Source: an uncultured Angelakisella sp. (lineage in GTDB: Bacteria; Bacillota; Clostridia; Oscillospirales; Ruminococcaceae). Taken from it: DNA of 7,388 bases. The stretch lies in assembly GCA_937914895.1 (NCBI GenBank), contig CALGIL010000303.1, forward strand, positions 1-7,388. Reading direction: 5' to 3'. The notes beneath the pieces are model-generated. The model was not told the DNA's origin, ran no database searches, and was given only the letters and a program-made list of their open reading frames with translations. A program made the translations under genes and the position numbers. This document shows positions 1 through 6,462 of the stretch, piece by piece. Each line of letters begins with the position of its first letter. Within the stretch, counting starts at the first letter, position 1.

Positions 1-53
1 GCATGCGGCTGTTAACCGCAGGGTCGTTGGTTCGAGTCCAACTTGGGGAGCCA
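1..53 (+). tRNA. tRNA-Asn (GTT), 3' portion; 5' end outside the window
   Basis: The anticodon stem pairs TGCGG (4-8) with CCGCA (16-20) around the loop CTGTTAA, putting the anticodon GTT (Asn) at 11-13. The T arm pairs GTTGG (26-30) with CCAAC (38-42) around TTCGAGT. The 3' acceptor strand TTGGGGA (43-49), discriminator G50 and an encoded CCA (51-53) follow. Position 1 corresponds to about tRNA position 24, so the 5' acceptor strand and most of the D arm are cut off by the window edge. A terminator follows within 4 nt, so this is the last gene of its transcript. Confidence 0.95.
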
Positions 54-56
54 AAA

Positions 57-87
57 GGCGCAGGACGAAGGTCCCGCGCCTTTTTTT
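57..87 (+). terminator. Intrinsic terminator of the tRNA-Asn transcript
   Basis: GGCGCAGGAC (57-66) pairs with GTCCCGCGCC (71-80) around the tetraloop GAAG, with a single A-C mismatch. Seven T residues (81-87) follow immediately. This is a textbook Rho-independent terminator starting 4 nt after the tRNA CCA end. Confidence 0.92.
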
Positions 88-318
88 ATAAAGGCCCGCC
101 CGGCACTTTTGCCAGGGATGCGGTCTGCCAAAGCACAGAACACATAAGATTGTATATATTGTAAGGCCATGTGTTTGGCATATAGATACAATTTTGTTAC
201 ATTTTTCGCGTTTTGCACCGATGGTTTTGCGGGTAAAACGCAGGAATTCTCATACAAAACTGCAAAAAAGTAGGACGGGAGTTCCGGCAAAGTTGTTTAA
301 ATTCACAGAAAACGGCCC

Positions 319-354
319 GATACCGGCCTAAAGTCACCATTTGGGCCAAATATC
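319..354. promoter_or_regulatory. Imperfect dyad just upstream of the oppA promoter (possible operator)
   Basis: GGCCTAAA (325-332) is the near reverse complement of TTTGGGCC (340-347), with one G-T type mismatch and a 7-nt spacer. Beyond a short asymmetric gap, GATA (319-322) also matches TATC (351-354). The dyad ends 2 bp before the -35 box at 357-362, a position typical of an activator or repressor site. No specific regulator family could be assigned from the sequence. Confidence 0.4.
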
Positions 355-356
355 GC

Positions 357-385
357 TTGAAAAAACCCGTGCGATGCAGTATCAT
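357..385 (+). promoter_or_regulatory. Sigma-A type promoter of the opp operon
   Basis: A -35 box TTGAAA (357-362) and a -10 box TATCAT (380-385) are separated by the optimal 17 bp. They are the best match in the gap before oppA. Transcription would start near 392, giving a leader of about 55 nt before the oppA start codon. A neighbouring TACAAT (387-392) is an alternative -10 but has no suitably spaced -35. Confidence 0.65.
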
Positions 386-431
386 ATACAATACAAGTGA
401 AATCTTGCAGGGTATTGAGATTCACGAAATT

Positions 432-438
432 AAGGAGG
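432..438 (+). promoter_or_regulatory. Ribosome binding site of oppA
   Basis: AAGGAGG is a full Shine-Dalgarno match, 9 nt before the ATG at 448. It fixes that start codon. Confidence 0.9.
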
Positions 439-447
439 AACTAGCAT

Positions 448-2208
448 ATGAGAAAGCTGCTTGCGCTGAGTCTGGCGCTCGTCATGGTGCTTGCGACCTT
501 TGCGGGCTGCGGCGGAACTGCCACACCGCCTGCGGATTCCGGCACCCCCGGTACGGGCGAACCGGCCACCGGCCCCAAAGAGGCCATTGTCAACCTGGCC
601 TCCGAGCCCCCCGAGATGAACTCCATCCTGACCACCAGCACCGGCTCTATGAACGTGCTGCGCCACATTGTGGAGGGTCTGACCATGCTGGACCAGCATG
701 ACACCCCCGTCCCCGCCGTGGCCGAGAGCTGGGATTACGACGCGGACACCCTGACCTATACCTTCCACCTGCGCAAGGATTACAAATGGAACAACGGCGA
801 CCCCGTTACCGCCCAGGACTTTATTTTTGCCTGGAACACCCTGTTCAGCTTTGAAGCCGCCGCCGACTATGCCGGCACCTGGGCCCCGCTGATTCTGGGT
901 GCTAAGGAGCGGATGAATGTCCTGACCGACGAGCAGTATGCCAAGCTGGACGACGCGGGCAAAGCCCTTGTGGACGCCGGCAAGCCCACCGCTGAGCTCC
1001 TGGCCGATCTGGCCGCCAAGGGCTACGAGGACGGCATCGGCTACAAGGCCCTGGACGACTACACCATCCAGGTGACCCTGACCGGCCCCTGCACCTACTT
1101 CCTGTCCGTCATGGCGTTCCCTAACTTCCTGCCTGTCAACGAGAAGCTGTATAACGAGATGGGCGGCCTTGAGGCCTACGGTACCGAGGCCGAAAAGATT
1201 GCCACCAACGGCCCCTTCAAGATGACCGCCTGGCAGCATGAGAACTCCATTGTTATGGAAAAGAACCCCGACTACCCCATGGCCGACGACATCAAGCTGG
1301 ATAAGCTGACGATGATGATGATTTCCGACACCGGCACCGCCTTCAACTCCTTCCTGGCCGGCGAAATCGACATGATCGGCCTTAACGCCGACCAGGCCCA
1401 GTCCATGAGGGACCAGGGCAAAAACGTGCTCTTTTATGATGACGGCGGCAACTGGTACTTTGAGTTTAACAACACCCTGGCCGGCCTGAAGAATAAGAAG
1501 GTCCGTCAGGCCATGACCCTGGCCGTGGACGCCGAACTGTTCATCGAGACCATTGTCAGAAACAGCTCCACCGCCGCCTATTCCTTTACGCCCCCCGCCA
1601 TTGTGGGCGGCGCGTTCACCAATAAGGTGGGCAAGCTGATGAACCGTGTCACCGACGGCGATTACAGCAAGGTTAAGGCGCTGCTGGAGGAGGGACTGAA
1701 AGAGGAAGGCATGACCATTGACGACCTCAACGCCCTGAACCTGAGCATTCTGACCGACGAGGGCGACACCGCCGCCAAAAACTGCGCCTTCTTCCAGGAG
1801 CAGTGGAAGACCAACCTGGGCGTTGACGTTGCCGTTGAGCAGATGACCTACAAAAACCGGCTGGAGCGGATGACCAACAAGGACTTTGCCATCGTTTACG
1901 CCGGCTGGGGCCCCGACTACAACGACCCCATGACCTTCCTGGATCTGTTTGTCACCGGCGGCGGCAATAACCACACCTCCTACTCCAACCCCGAGTACGA
2001 CAAGCTGGTTGCCGAGGCCATGAAGGAAGGCGACGCGGCCAAGCGCGATGAGATTCTGATCAAGATCGAGAAGATCATTGCGGAAGACATGCCTGTCGGC
2101 CCCGTTTACAACCGTGCCAGAGACTATATCTGCTCCGACCGTCTGACCGGCGTCGTGCGTACCGCCTTTGACGACATGAACTTCCGTTGGTGCGATATAG
2201 CTGCCTGA
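448..2208 (+). CDS. oppA: Peptide ABC transporter substrate-binding lipoprotein (OppA/DppA family, SBP_bac_5)
   Basis: This 586-residue protein is the extracellular receptor that captures peptides and delivers them to the OppBC channel. Residues 1-20 form a lipoprotein signal peptide (MRK, then a hydrophobic core) ending in the lipobox FAGC, so Cys21 should be lipidated and anchor the protein outside the membrane. A Gly/Pro/Thr-rich linker runs to about residue 43. The family-5 solute-binding fold follows: the conserved block LRKDYKWNNGDPVTAQDFIFAWNT lies at 108-131, NGPFKMTAW at 254-262 and GWGPDYNDPMTFLDLF at 486-501, the last typical of oligopeptide-binding members. A charged segment at about 153-200 looks like a lineage-specific insertion. 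Length is a little above the usual 500-560. The start is fixed by AAGGAGG 9 nt upstream. As first gene of an A-B-C-D-F cluster it is named oppA; a dipeptide (Dpp) specificity cannot be excluded. Confidence 0.9.
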   Translation: MRKLLALSLALVMVLATFAGCGGTATPPADSGTPGTGEPATGPKEAIVNLASEPPEMNSILTTSTGSMNVLRHIVEGLTMLDQHDTPVPAVAESWDYDADTLTYTFHLRKDYKWNNGDPVTAQDFIFAWNTLFSFEAAADYAGTWAPLILGAKERMNVLTDEQYAKLDDAGKALVDAGKPTAELLADLAAKGYEDGIGYKALDDYTIQVTLTGPCTYFLSVMAFPNFLPVNEKLYNEMGGLEAYGTEAEKIATNGPFKMTAWQHENSIVMEKNPDYPMADDIKLDKLTMMMISDTGTAFNSFLAGEIDMIGLNADQAQSMRDQGKNVLFYDDGGNWYFEFNNTLAGLKNKKVRQAMTLAVDAELFIETIVRNSSTAAYSFTPPAIVGGAFTNKVGKLMNRVTDGDYSKVKALLEEGLKEEGMTIDDLNALNLSILTDEGDTAAKNCAFFQEQWKTNLGVDVAVEQMTYKNRLERMTNKDFAIVYAGWGPDYNDPMTFLDLFVTGGGNNHTSYSNPEYDKLVAEAMKEGDAAKRDEILIKIEKIIAEDMPVGPVYNRARDYICSDRLTGVVRTAFDDMNFRWCDIAA

Positions 2209-2297
2209 TTTCAGCTTGTTGGCTGCATGATACGGCTTTGGAAATCGTTGCTAATTCAGCGACAAATGTGCATGTATGATGTGCAATTAGCTTGAAA

Positions 2298-2340
2298 ACG
2301 GTAGGGTCGTATGTTATTATGTAACATATGACCCTACCGT
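2298..2340 (+). terminator. Strong intercistronic hairpin, likely partial terminator or mRNA-stabilising stem-loop
   Basis: ACGGTAGGGTC (2298-2308) and GACCCTACCGT (2330-2340) are perfect reverse complements. The inner arms GTATGTTA and TAACATAT add 8 pairs with one G-U, giving a 19-bp stem with a TTATG loop. Only an interrupted T-run (GTTTATTT, 2341-2348) follows, so termination would be incomplete. Such a hairpin after a binding-protein gene is a known way to keep the receptor more abundant than the permease, by attenuation or by protecting the oppA mRNA 3' end. Which mechanism applies here is inference. Confidence 0.75.
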
Positions 2341-2395
2341 GTTTATTTGAACTACAGAGCTTTTGAGGGGGTTCTGCGGTCCACATAAACAACCC

Positions 2396-2410
2396 CCGTC
2401 CCCTGGACGG
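2396..2410 (+). promoter_or_regulatory. Small stem-loop in the oppB leader, overlapping an alternative pairing
   Basis: CCGTCC (2396-2401) pairs with GGACGG (2405-2410) around CCT. Its 5' arm shares two bases with AACCCCC (2391-2397), which is the reverse complement of GGGGGTT (2367-2373). The two full pairings cannot form together. The arrangement could influence readthrough or oppB translation, but short GC-rich pairings can arise by chance. Confidence 0.3.
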
Positions 2411-2457
2411 CGGCCGTGTGCGGTTGAAATTACACAGGGAGAGAGAAGTGTGGTAGT

Positions 2458-3393
2458 ATGACAAGGTACGTGCTCAAAAGAGTGTTTTACGCCCTTTTGA
2501 CAGTCTTTTTTCTGACAATGCTCACCTTTGCCATGATGCAGCTTTTGCCCGGCGACCCGTTTATCGGGAACAAGGCCATCAGCCCGGTGACCATGCAGGC
2601 GCTGTATCAGAAATATGGCTTGGATAAACCGCCGGTGGAGCAGTTTTTCATCTATGTGGGCAATATTATGAAAGGGGACCTGGGGCTGTCCATCAAGTAC
2701 AACCGGCCGGTGACCCGCATCATTGGCGAGGGCTTCCCCTATTCCGCCGAGCTTGGCATCCGCTCTTTGATTTTGTCGGTGACCTTCGGCATCATCCTGG
2801 GCATTGTGGCGGCCATTAAGCGCAACACCGCCTGGGACACCGGCGCCATGGTGCTGGCGGTCATTGGGGTGTCGGTGCCCAGCTTTATTGTGGGGGCGCT
2901 GCTGCAGTATTTTATCGCCCTCAAGCTGAAGGGCGTCTTTGGGCTGCCCATTCAGGGCTGGACCACCGAGGCCTCTAAGATCCTGCCCGCCATCGCCCTC
3001 AGCCTCAGCTCCATGGCCACCATCGCGCGCCTGATGCGCACCAGCATGCTGGACGTGCTGGGCCAGGATTATATTAAGACAGCCAAGGCAAAGGGCCTGG
3101 GACAGGCCGCCATTGTGTGGCGCCACGCGGTGCGCAACGCCATTATGCCGGTGATTACGGTGCTGGGCCCCATTGTGGCCTCGGTGCTGACAGGGACCTT
3201 TGTGGTGGAAAATATCTTTAACATCCCCGGCATGGGCAAATTCTTCGTCCTTGCCATTAAGGAGCTGGACTACACCCTCATCGCGGGGACCACCGTCTTC
3301 TACGGCGCCTTCCTTGTGGTGGCTACACTGGTTGTAGACATCTTGTACGGGCTTATAGACCCGCGCATCAAACTAGGAAGTCCGAAGGAGTGA
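2458..3393 (+). CDS. oppB: Oligopeptide ABC transporter permease OppB (BPD_transp_1 family)
   Basis: This 311-residue integral membrane protein forms half of the peptide channel with OppC, a normal length for OppB/DppB. The start MTRYVLKRVFYALLTVFFLTM is the classic OppB/DppB N-terminus, with the first membrane helix at about 9-30. Further hydrophobic segments lie at about 100-120, 132-155, 175-190, 230-250 and 278-300. The cytoplasmic EAA loop that docks on the ATPases is clear at about 204-226 (DYIKTAKAKGL, then WRHAVRNA). The ribosome binding site is poor: the nearest purine run, AGGGAGAGAG at 2436-2445, ends 12 nt before the ATG. Even so, homology to the family start supports ATG 2458, and an in-frame stop at 2425 limits upstream alternatives. 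It is separated from oppA by the hairpin region and from oppC by 7 nt. Confidence 0.93.
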   Translation: MTRYVLKRVFYALLTVFFLTMLTFAMMQLLPGDPFIGNKAISPVTMQALYQKYGLDKPPVEQFFIYVGNIMKGDLGLSIKYNRPVTRIIGEGFPYSAELGIRSLILSVTFGIILGIVAAIKRNTAWDTGAMVLAVIGVSVPSFIVGALLQYFIALKLKGVFGLPIQGWTTEASKILPAIALSLSSMATIARLMRTSMLDVLGQDYIKTAKAKGLGQAAIVWRHAVRNAIMPVITVLGPIVASVLTGTFVVENIFNIPGMGKFFVLAIKELDYTLIAGTTVFYGAFLVVATLVVDILYGLIDPRIKLGSPKE

Positions 3394-3400
3394 TGGAAAG

Positions 3401-4399
3401 ATGAGCAGAAAAAACGTTGCGGCCCCCTTTGCCCAGGAGGTTCTGCTTGCCCCGGACGCCCCTTTGGAGGGCGCCGACTTTACATGGGAGGGCCCCGACA
3501 GCGGCAAGTCGGATGAAATTGCCCGCCCCAGCATCAGCTATTGGAAGGACGCCATGCGCCGCCTGTTTGCCAACAAAACGGCGGTGGTCTGCATGGTCAT
3601 TCTGGTGGTCATTCTGGCCATGGCAATTATTGTGCCCATGGTCAGCCCCTACACCATTTCGGAGCAGCACCTGCGCCACACCAATAAAGGGATGATGTAC
3701 CGGGCCGAGGACGGCCATGTCCATATTTTTGGCACCGACGACATGGGGCGGGACCTGTTTACCCGCATCTGGGACGGCGCCCGAACCTCGCTGTTTATTG
3801 CCTTTACCGCCGTGTTTGTCAACCTGATTGTGGGCGTTATTTACGGCAGCCTGTCGGGCTACATCGGCGGGCAGCTGGATAATATTATGATGCGCTTTGT
3901 GGAGATTGTGGGAGGTATTCCCTACCTCATCATTGTCATTTTGATGAAGATGATGATGTCCGGGGATAAGGAGGGCATTATGAGCCTGGTCATCGCCTAC
4001 GCCTCCGTAGGCTGGCTGGGCATGGCCCGGCTGGTCCGCGGGCAGATCATGAGCCTGAAGGAGCAGGAGTTTGTGGTGGCGGCCAAGGCCCTGGGGGCCG
4101 GCACCGGCCGGATCATCGCCCGGCACCTGCTGCCCAACCTTTTGTCGGTGGTCATTATCAACATCACCCTGGCCATCCCCAGCGCCATTTTTACCGAGGC
4201 GTTTTTGTCCTTCATCGGCATGGGGGTCCAAATTCCCTATGCCTCCTGGGGCACCCTGGCCCAGGAGGGGGTACGGGTGTTTATGTTCTATCCCCTGGCG
4301 CTGTTTTTGCCGGCCTTCTTCATCAGCATCACCATGCTGGCCTTCAACCTGTTGGGCGACGGCCTTCGGGATGCTTTTGACCCCAGGCTGAGGAGGTGA
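3401..4399 (+). CDS. oppC: Oligopeptide ABC transporter permease OppC (OppC_N plus BPD_transp_1)
   Basis: This is the second membrane subunit of the peptide channel, 332 residues. A long cytoplasmic N-terminal tail of about 60 residues, rich in Ala, Pro and acidic residues, precedes the OppC_N segment and the first helix at about 62-84. The family motif GTDDMGRDLFTR is at 111-122. More membrane segments lie at about 130-152, 166-186, 192-210, 246-264 and 296-320. The EAA loop that contacts an ATPase subunit is at about 221-246 (EQEFVVAAKALGAG, then RHLLPN). Typical OppC/DppC proteins are about 290-310 residues; the extra length is in the N-terminal tail. AAGGAG at 3385-3390 lies 10 nt before the ATG and overlaps the end of oppB, so the two genes are tightly linked in translation. 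Confidence 0.93.
   Translation: MSRKNVAAPFAQEVLLAPDAPLEGADFTWEGPDSGKSDEIARPSISYWKDAMRRLFANKTAVVCMVILVVILAMAIIVPMVSPYTISEQHLRHTNKGMMYRAEDGHVHIFGTDDMGRDLFTRIWDGARTSLFIAFTAVFVNLIVGVIYGSLSGYIGGQLDNIMMRFVEIVGGIPYLIIVILMKMMMSGDKEGIMSLVIAYASVGWLGMARLVRGQIMSLKEQEFVVAAKALGAGTGRIIARHLLPNLLSVVIINITLAIPSAIFTEAFLSFIGMGVQIPYASWGTLAQEGVRVFMFYPLALFLPAFFISITMLAFNLLGDGLRDAFDPRLRR
4391..4396 (+). promoter_or_regulatory. Ribosome binding site deciding the oppD start
   Basis: AGGAGG lies 8 nt before ATG 4405. An in-frame GTG at 4396 overlaps this site and so cannot be the start served by it. The shorter reading, beginning MSRILSVEDL, is preferred. Confidence 0.85.
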
Positions 4400-4404
4400 C
4401 GGGG

Positions 4405-5415
4405 ATGAGCAGAATACTAAGCGTAGAAGACCTCCATGTGTCCTTTGATACCTATGCCGGCGAGGTAAAGGCGGTGCGCGGCGTCTCTTTGTATGTGGAC
4501 GAGGGCGAGGTGCTGGCCATTGTGGGCGAATCCGGCTGCGGCAAGTCGGTGACCGCCCAAACCCTGATGCGCCTGAACCCGGAGCCCCCCGCCCGCATCC
4601 CCCACGGGGAGATTGACCTGTGCGGCCACGACATTGTCAACGCCACCGACAAGGAAATGCGGGCCATCCGGGGCAACAACGTGGCCATGATCTTTCAGGA
4701 CCCCATGACCTGCCTAAACCCCACCATGCAGGTGGGTAAGCAGCTGGTGGAGGCCATCCGCCTGCACCAGAAGATGTCCGCCGACGGGGCTGCCAAGGAG
4801 GCCATCGGCCTGCTGGAGCTGGTGCGCATCCCCAACGCGGCCCAGCGTGCCAAGCAGTACCCCCATGAGTTTTCCGGCGGTATGCGGCAGCGGGTTATGA
4901 TTGCCATGGCCCTGTCCTGCAAGCCCCAGCTGCTTATTGCTGACGAGCCCACCACCGCCCTGGACGTCACCATTCAGGCCCAGATTATGGACCTGCTGGC
5001 GGATATTCAGAAGCAGACCAACACCGCCATCATCCTTATCACCCACGACCTGGGCGTGGTGGCAAGCCTTGCCAACCGCGTGGCGGTGATGTATGCCGGC
5101 AAGATTGTGGAGACCGGCAGCGTCGAGGATATTTTTTACCGCCATTCCCACCCCTATGCCCTGGCGCTGCTGAACAGTCTGCCCAAGCCCGACACCGCCC
5201 GCAGCGAAAAGCTCATCTCTATCCCCGGCACCCCGCCGGACCTGCTGGCGCCCCCCAAGGGATGCCCCTTTGCCAGCCGCTGCAACTATGCCATGAAGGT
5301 ATGCAAGGGCAATATGCCGCCTTACTTCCAGGTGGGCGAGGGCCACAAGGCCGCCTGCTGGCTGCTGCATAAGGACTGCCCCGCATCCGCAAAGGAGGCG
5401 TTTAACCGTGGCTGA
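4405..5415 (+). CDS. oppD: Oligopeptide ABC transporter ATP-binding protein OppD
   Basis: This 336-residue cytoplasmic ATPase powers peptide import together with OppF. In order it shows Walker A GESGCGKS (41-48), Q-loop Gln98 in FQDP, signature FSGGMRQR (156-163), Walker B LLIADEP (176-182) with catalytic Glu181, and switch His214 in THDLG. After the ATPase core comes the oligopeptide/dipeptide C-terminal region (IPGTPPDL, 273-280) with four cysteines, Cys287, 293, 300 and 318, spaced C-X5-C-X6-C-X17-C. In a mycobacterial OppD a comparable C-terminal domain is known to hold a [4Fe-4S] cluster; that it does so here is inference. Length is typical. It starts 5 nt after oppC and its last 8 nt overlap oppF, consistent with coupled translation of the two ATPases. 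Confidence 0.95.
   Translation: MSRILSVEDLHVSFDTYAGEVKAVRGVSLYVDEGEVLAIVGESGCGKSVTAQTLMRLNPEPPARIPHGEIDLCGHDIVNATDKEMRAIRGNNVAMIFQDPMTCLNPTMQVGKQLVEAIRLHQKMSADGAAKEAIGLLELVRIPNAAQRAKQYPHEFSGGMRQRVMIAMALSCKPQLLIADEPTTALDVTIQAQIMDLLADIQKQTNTAIILITHDLGVVASLANRVAVMYAGKIVETGSVEDIFYRHSHPYALALLNSLPKPDTARSEKLISIPGTPPDLLAPPKGCPFASRCNYAMKVCKGNMPPYFQVGEGHKAACWLLHKDCPASAKEAFNRG
5391..5398 (+). promoter_or_regulatory. Ribosome binding site deciding the oppF GTG start
   Basis: AAAGGAGG, inside the end of oppD, lies 9 nt before GTG 5408. No in-frame ATG is available nearby (the ATG at 5418 is out of frame), so the GTG start is well supported. Confidence 0.85.
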
Positions 5416-6376
5416 ACATGATGTGCTGATTTCTTTGGAAGGCATCTGCAAATATTTCCGCGTCACCGGCGGCACCCTGAAGGCCGTGGACAACATTACC
5501 CTGGACATCCACAGGGGCGAGACCTTTGGCCTGGTGGGCGAATCCGGCTGCGGCAAGTCCACCCTGGGCCGTGTGGTCATGGGCATTTACACCCCCACCG
5601 CCGGCTCGCTGACCTACGACGGCCAGCAGGTGGACATTCACGACGCCCGCGACCGCTTTGCCTATGCCAAAAAGGCCCAGATCATCTTCCAGGACCCCTA
5701 TGCCTCCCTGGACCCCCGCATGACGGTGGGCTCCATCATCGAGGAGGGCATGATCATCCATAAGATGTACGACCCCCAAAAGCGCCAGGAGCGGGTGATT
5801 GAGCTGCTGGAGCTGGTGGGCCTTAACCGTGAGCATGCCAACCGTTTTCCCCACGAATTTTCGGGGGGCCAGCGGCAGCGCATCGGCATCGCCCGGGCCC
5901 TGGCCATCGAGCCGGAGTTTATCGTCTGTGACGAGCCCATCTCCGCCTTGGATGTGTCCATCCAGTCCCAGATTATCAACCTCCTCCACGACCTGCAGCA
6001 GAAGCTGCACCTGACCTACCTGTTTATTGCCCACGACCTGAATATTGTCAAATATATCAGCGACCGCATCGGTGTTATGTACCTGGGCAACCTGGTGGAG
6101 CTTGCCTCCAGCGACGAGCTGTATGCCCACACCCTGCACCCCTATTCCCAGGCCCTGCTGTCCGCGGTGCCCATTCCGGACCCCAGCCAGGAGGCCCAAA
6201 AGAAGCGGATGATCATCAAGGGCGACGTGCCCAGCCCCATCAACACCCCGCCGGGCTGCAACTTTGCCGGGCGCTGCCCCATGGCCCAGGACATCTGCCG
6301 CCGGGATGACCCCCAGCTGCGGGAGCTGCGGCCGGGCCATCTGGTATCCTGCCACTTTGCCGAACGCAACCTGTAA
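5408..6376 (+). CDS. oppF: Oligopeptide ABC transporter ATP-binding protein OppF
   Basis: This 322-residue ATPase is the partner of OppD and the last gene of the transporter operon. Visible motifs are Walker A GESGCGKST (44-52), Q-loop Gln95 in FQDPYASLDP, signature FSGGQRQR (151-158), Walker B FIVCDEP (171-177) with Glu176, and switch His209 in AHDLN. The order and wording (PYASLDPRMTVG, DEPISALDVSIQ) are those of OppF/DppF rather than OppD. The C-terminal tail repeats the OppD cysteine spacing exactly: Cys284, 290, 297 and 315. All catalytic residues are present in both ATPases, so both sites should hydrolyse ATP. Translation starts at GTG, overlapping oppD by 8 nt. A terminator begins 12 nt after the stop codon. 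Confidence 0.95.
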   Translation: MAEHDVLISLEGICKYFRVTGGTLKAVDNITLDIHRGETFGLVGESGCGKSTLGRVVMGIYTPTAGSLTYDGQQVDIHDARDRFAYAKKAQIIFQDPYASLDPRMTVGSIIEEGMIIHKMYDPQKRQERVIELLELVGLNREHANRFPHEFSGGQRQRIGIARALAIEPEFIVCDEPISALDVSIQSQIINLLHDLQQKLHLTYLFIAHDLNIVKYISDRIGVMYLGNLVELASSDELYAHTLHPYSQALLSAVPIPDPSQEAQKKRMIIKGDVPSPINTPPGCNFAGRCPMAQDICRRDDPQLRELRPGHLVSCHFAERNL

Positions 6377-6388
6377 ACCGTATACCAA

Positions 6389-6428
6389 AAAGAGGGGAGA
6401 CAGCATCCGGCTGAATCCTCTCTTTTTT
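6389..6428 (+). terminator. Intrinsic terminator at the end of the opp operon
   Basis: AAAGAGGGGA (6389-6398) pairs with TCCTCTCTTT (6416-6425), including one G-U pair. Above a small internal loop, CAGC (6401-6404) pairs with GCTG (6410-6413) around ATCCG. The T-run covers 6423-6428. It sits 12 nt after the oppF stop. Confidence 0.88.
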
Positions 6429-6447
6429 GTATCATACTGCCATGACT

Positions 6448-6454
6448 AAAGGAG
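6448..6454 (+). promoter_or_regulatory. Ribosome binding site deciding the nitroreductase start
   Basis: AAAGGAG lies 8 nt before ATG 6463. In-frame upstream candidates (TTG 6427, ATG 6442) would place this site inside the coding sequence and extend the protein beyond the normal family N-terminus, so ATG 6463 is chosen. Confidence 0.85.
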
Positions 6455-6462
6455 CGAGTGAG

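Larger units (their letters stand above)
88..447. other. AT-rich intergenic region upstream of oppA
   Basis: No convincing gene lies in this 360-base gap. It is much more AT-rich than its surroundings. It holds a long-spaced dyad at 126-180, a 7-bp inverted repeat GCGTTTT/AAAACGC (208-214 and 235-241) with a GTTTTGC direct repeat (210-216 and 224-230), a dyad at 319-354, and the oppA promoter and ribosome binding site. A weaker promoter-like pair, TTGGCA (175-180) and TACATT (198-203) with a 17-bp spacer, is also present but unsupported by anything else. No T-box or recognisable riboswitch core was seen. Confidence 0.7.
2209..2457 (+). other. oppA-oppB intercistronic region with several alternative stem-loops
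   Basis: No gene fits in this 249-base gap. It holds a weak hairpin GTTGCT/AGCGAC (2247-2252 and 2258-2263), which competes with GCTAATT/AATTAGC (2250-2256 and 2285-2291). There is a 7-base direct repeat ATGTGCA (2266-2272 and 2279-2285), the strong hairpin at 2298-2340, and two overlapping pairings at 2367-2397 and 2396-2410. No convincing promoter with correctly spaced boxes was found, so oppBCDF probably depends on transcription passing through from oppA. Confidence 0.6.

Noticed and set aside
1..53. tRNA-Asn 3' end as the attachment site of an integrated element
   Set aside because: No second copy of the tRNA 3' end and no integrase gene is present in the window, and the following genes are ordinary chromosomal ones.
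12..290. Minus-strand open frame of 92 codons overlapping the tRNA
   Set aside because: Its C-terminal part (LPKLDSNQRPCG) is the antisense translation of tRNA-Asn, a common false gene in bacterial annotations. The rest crosses the terminator.
197..391. Minus-strand 64-codon frame in the oppA upstream gap
   Set aside because: No ribosome binding site precedes its start and the protein resembles nothing recognisable. It also overlaps the oppA promoter.
430..1974. Very long (514-codon) minus-strand open frame antisense to oppA
   Set aside because: It is a by-product of GC-rich codon bias in oppA. It is low-complexity (Gly/Val/His/Gln-rich), without recognisable domains, while the plus-strand frame has a signal peptide and family motifs.
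4396..4404. GTG 4396 as the start of oppD
   Set aside because: The codon overlaps the AGGAGG site itself. ATG 4405 is correctly spaced from that site and gives the normal family N-terminus.
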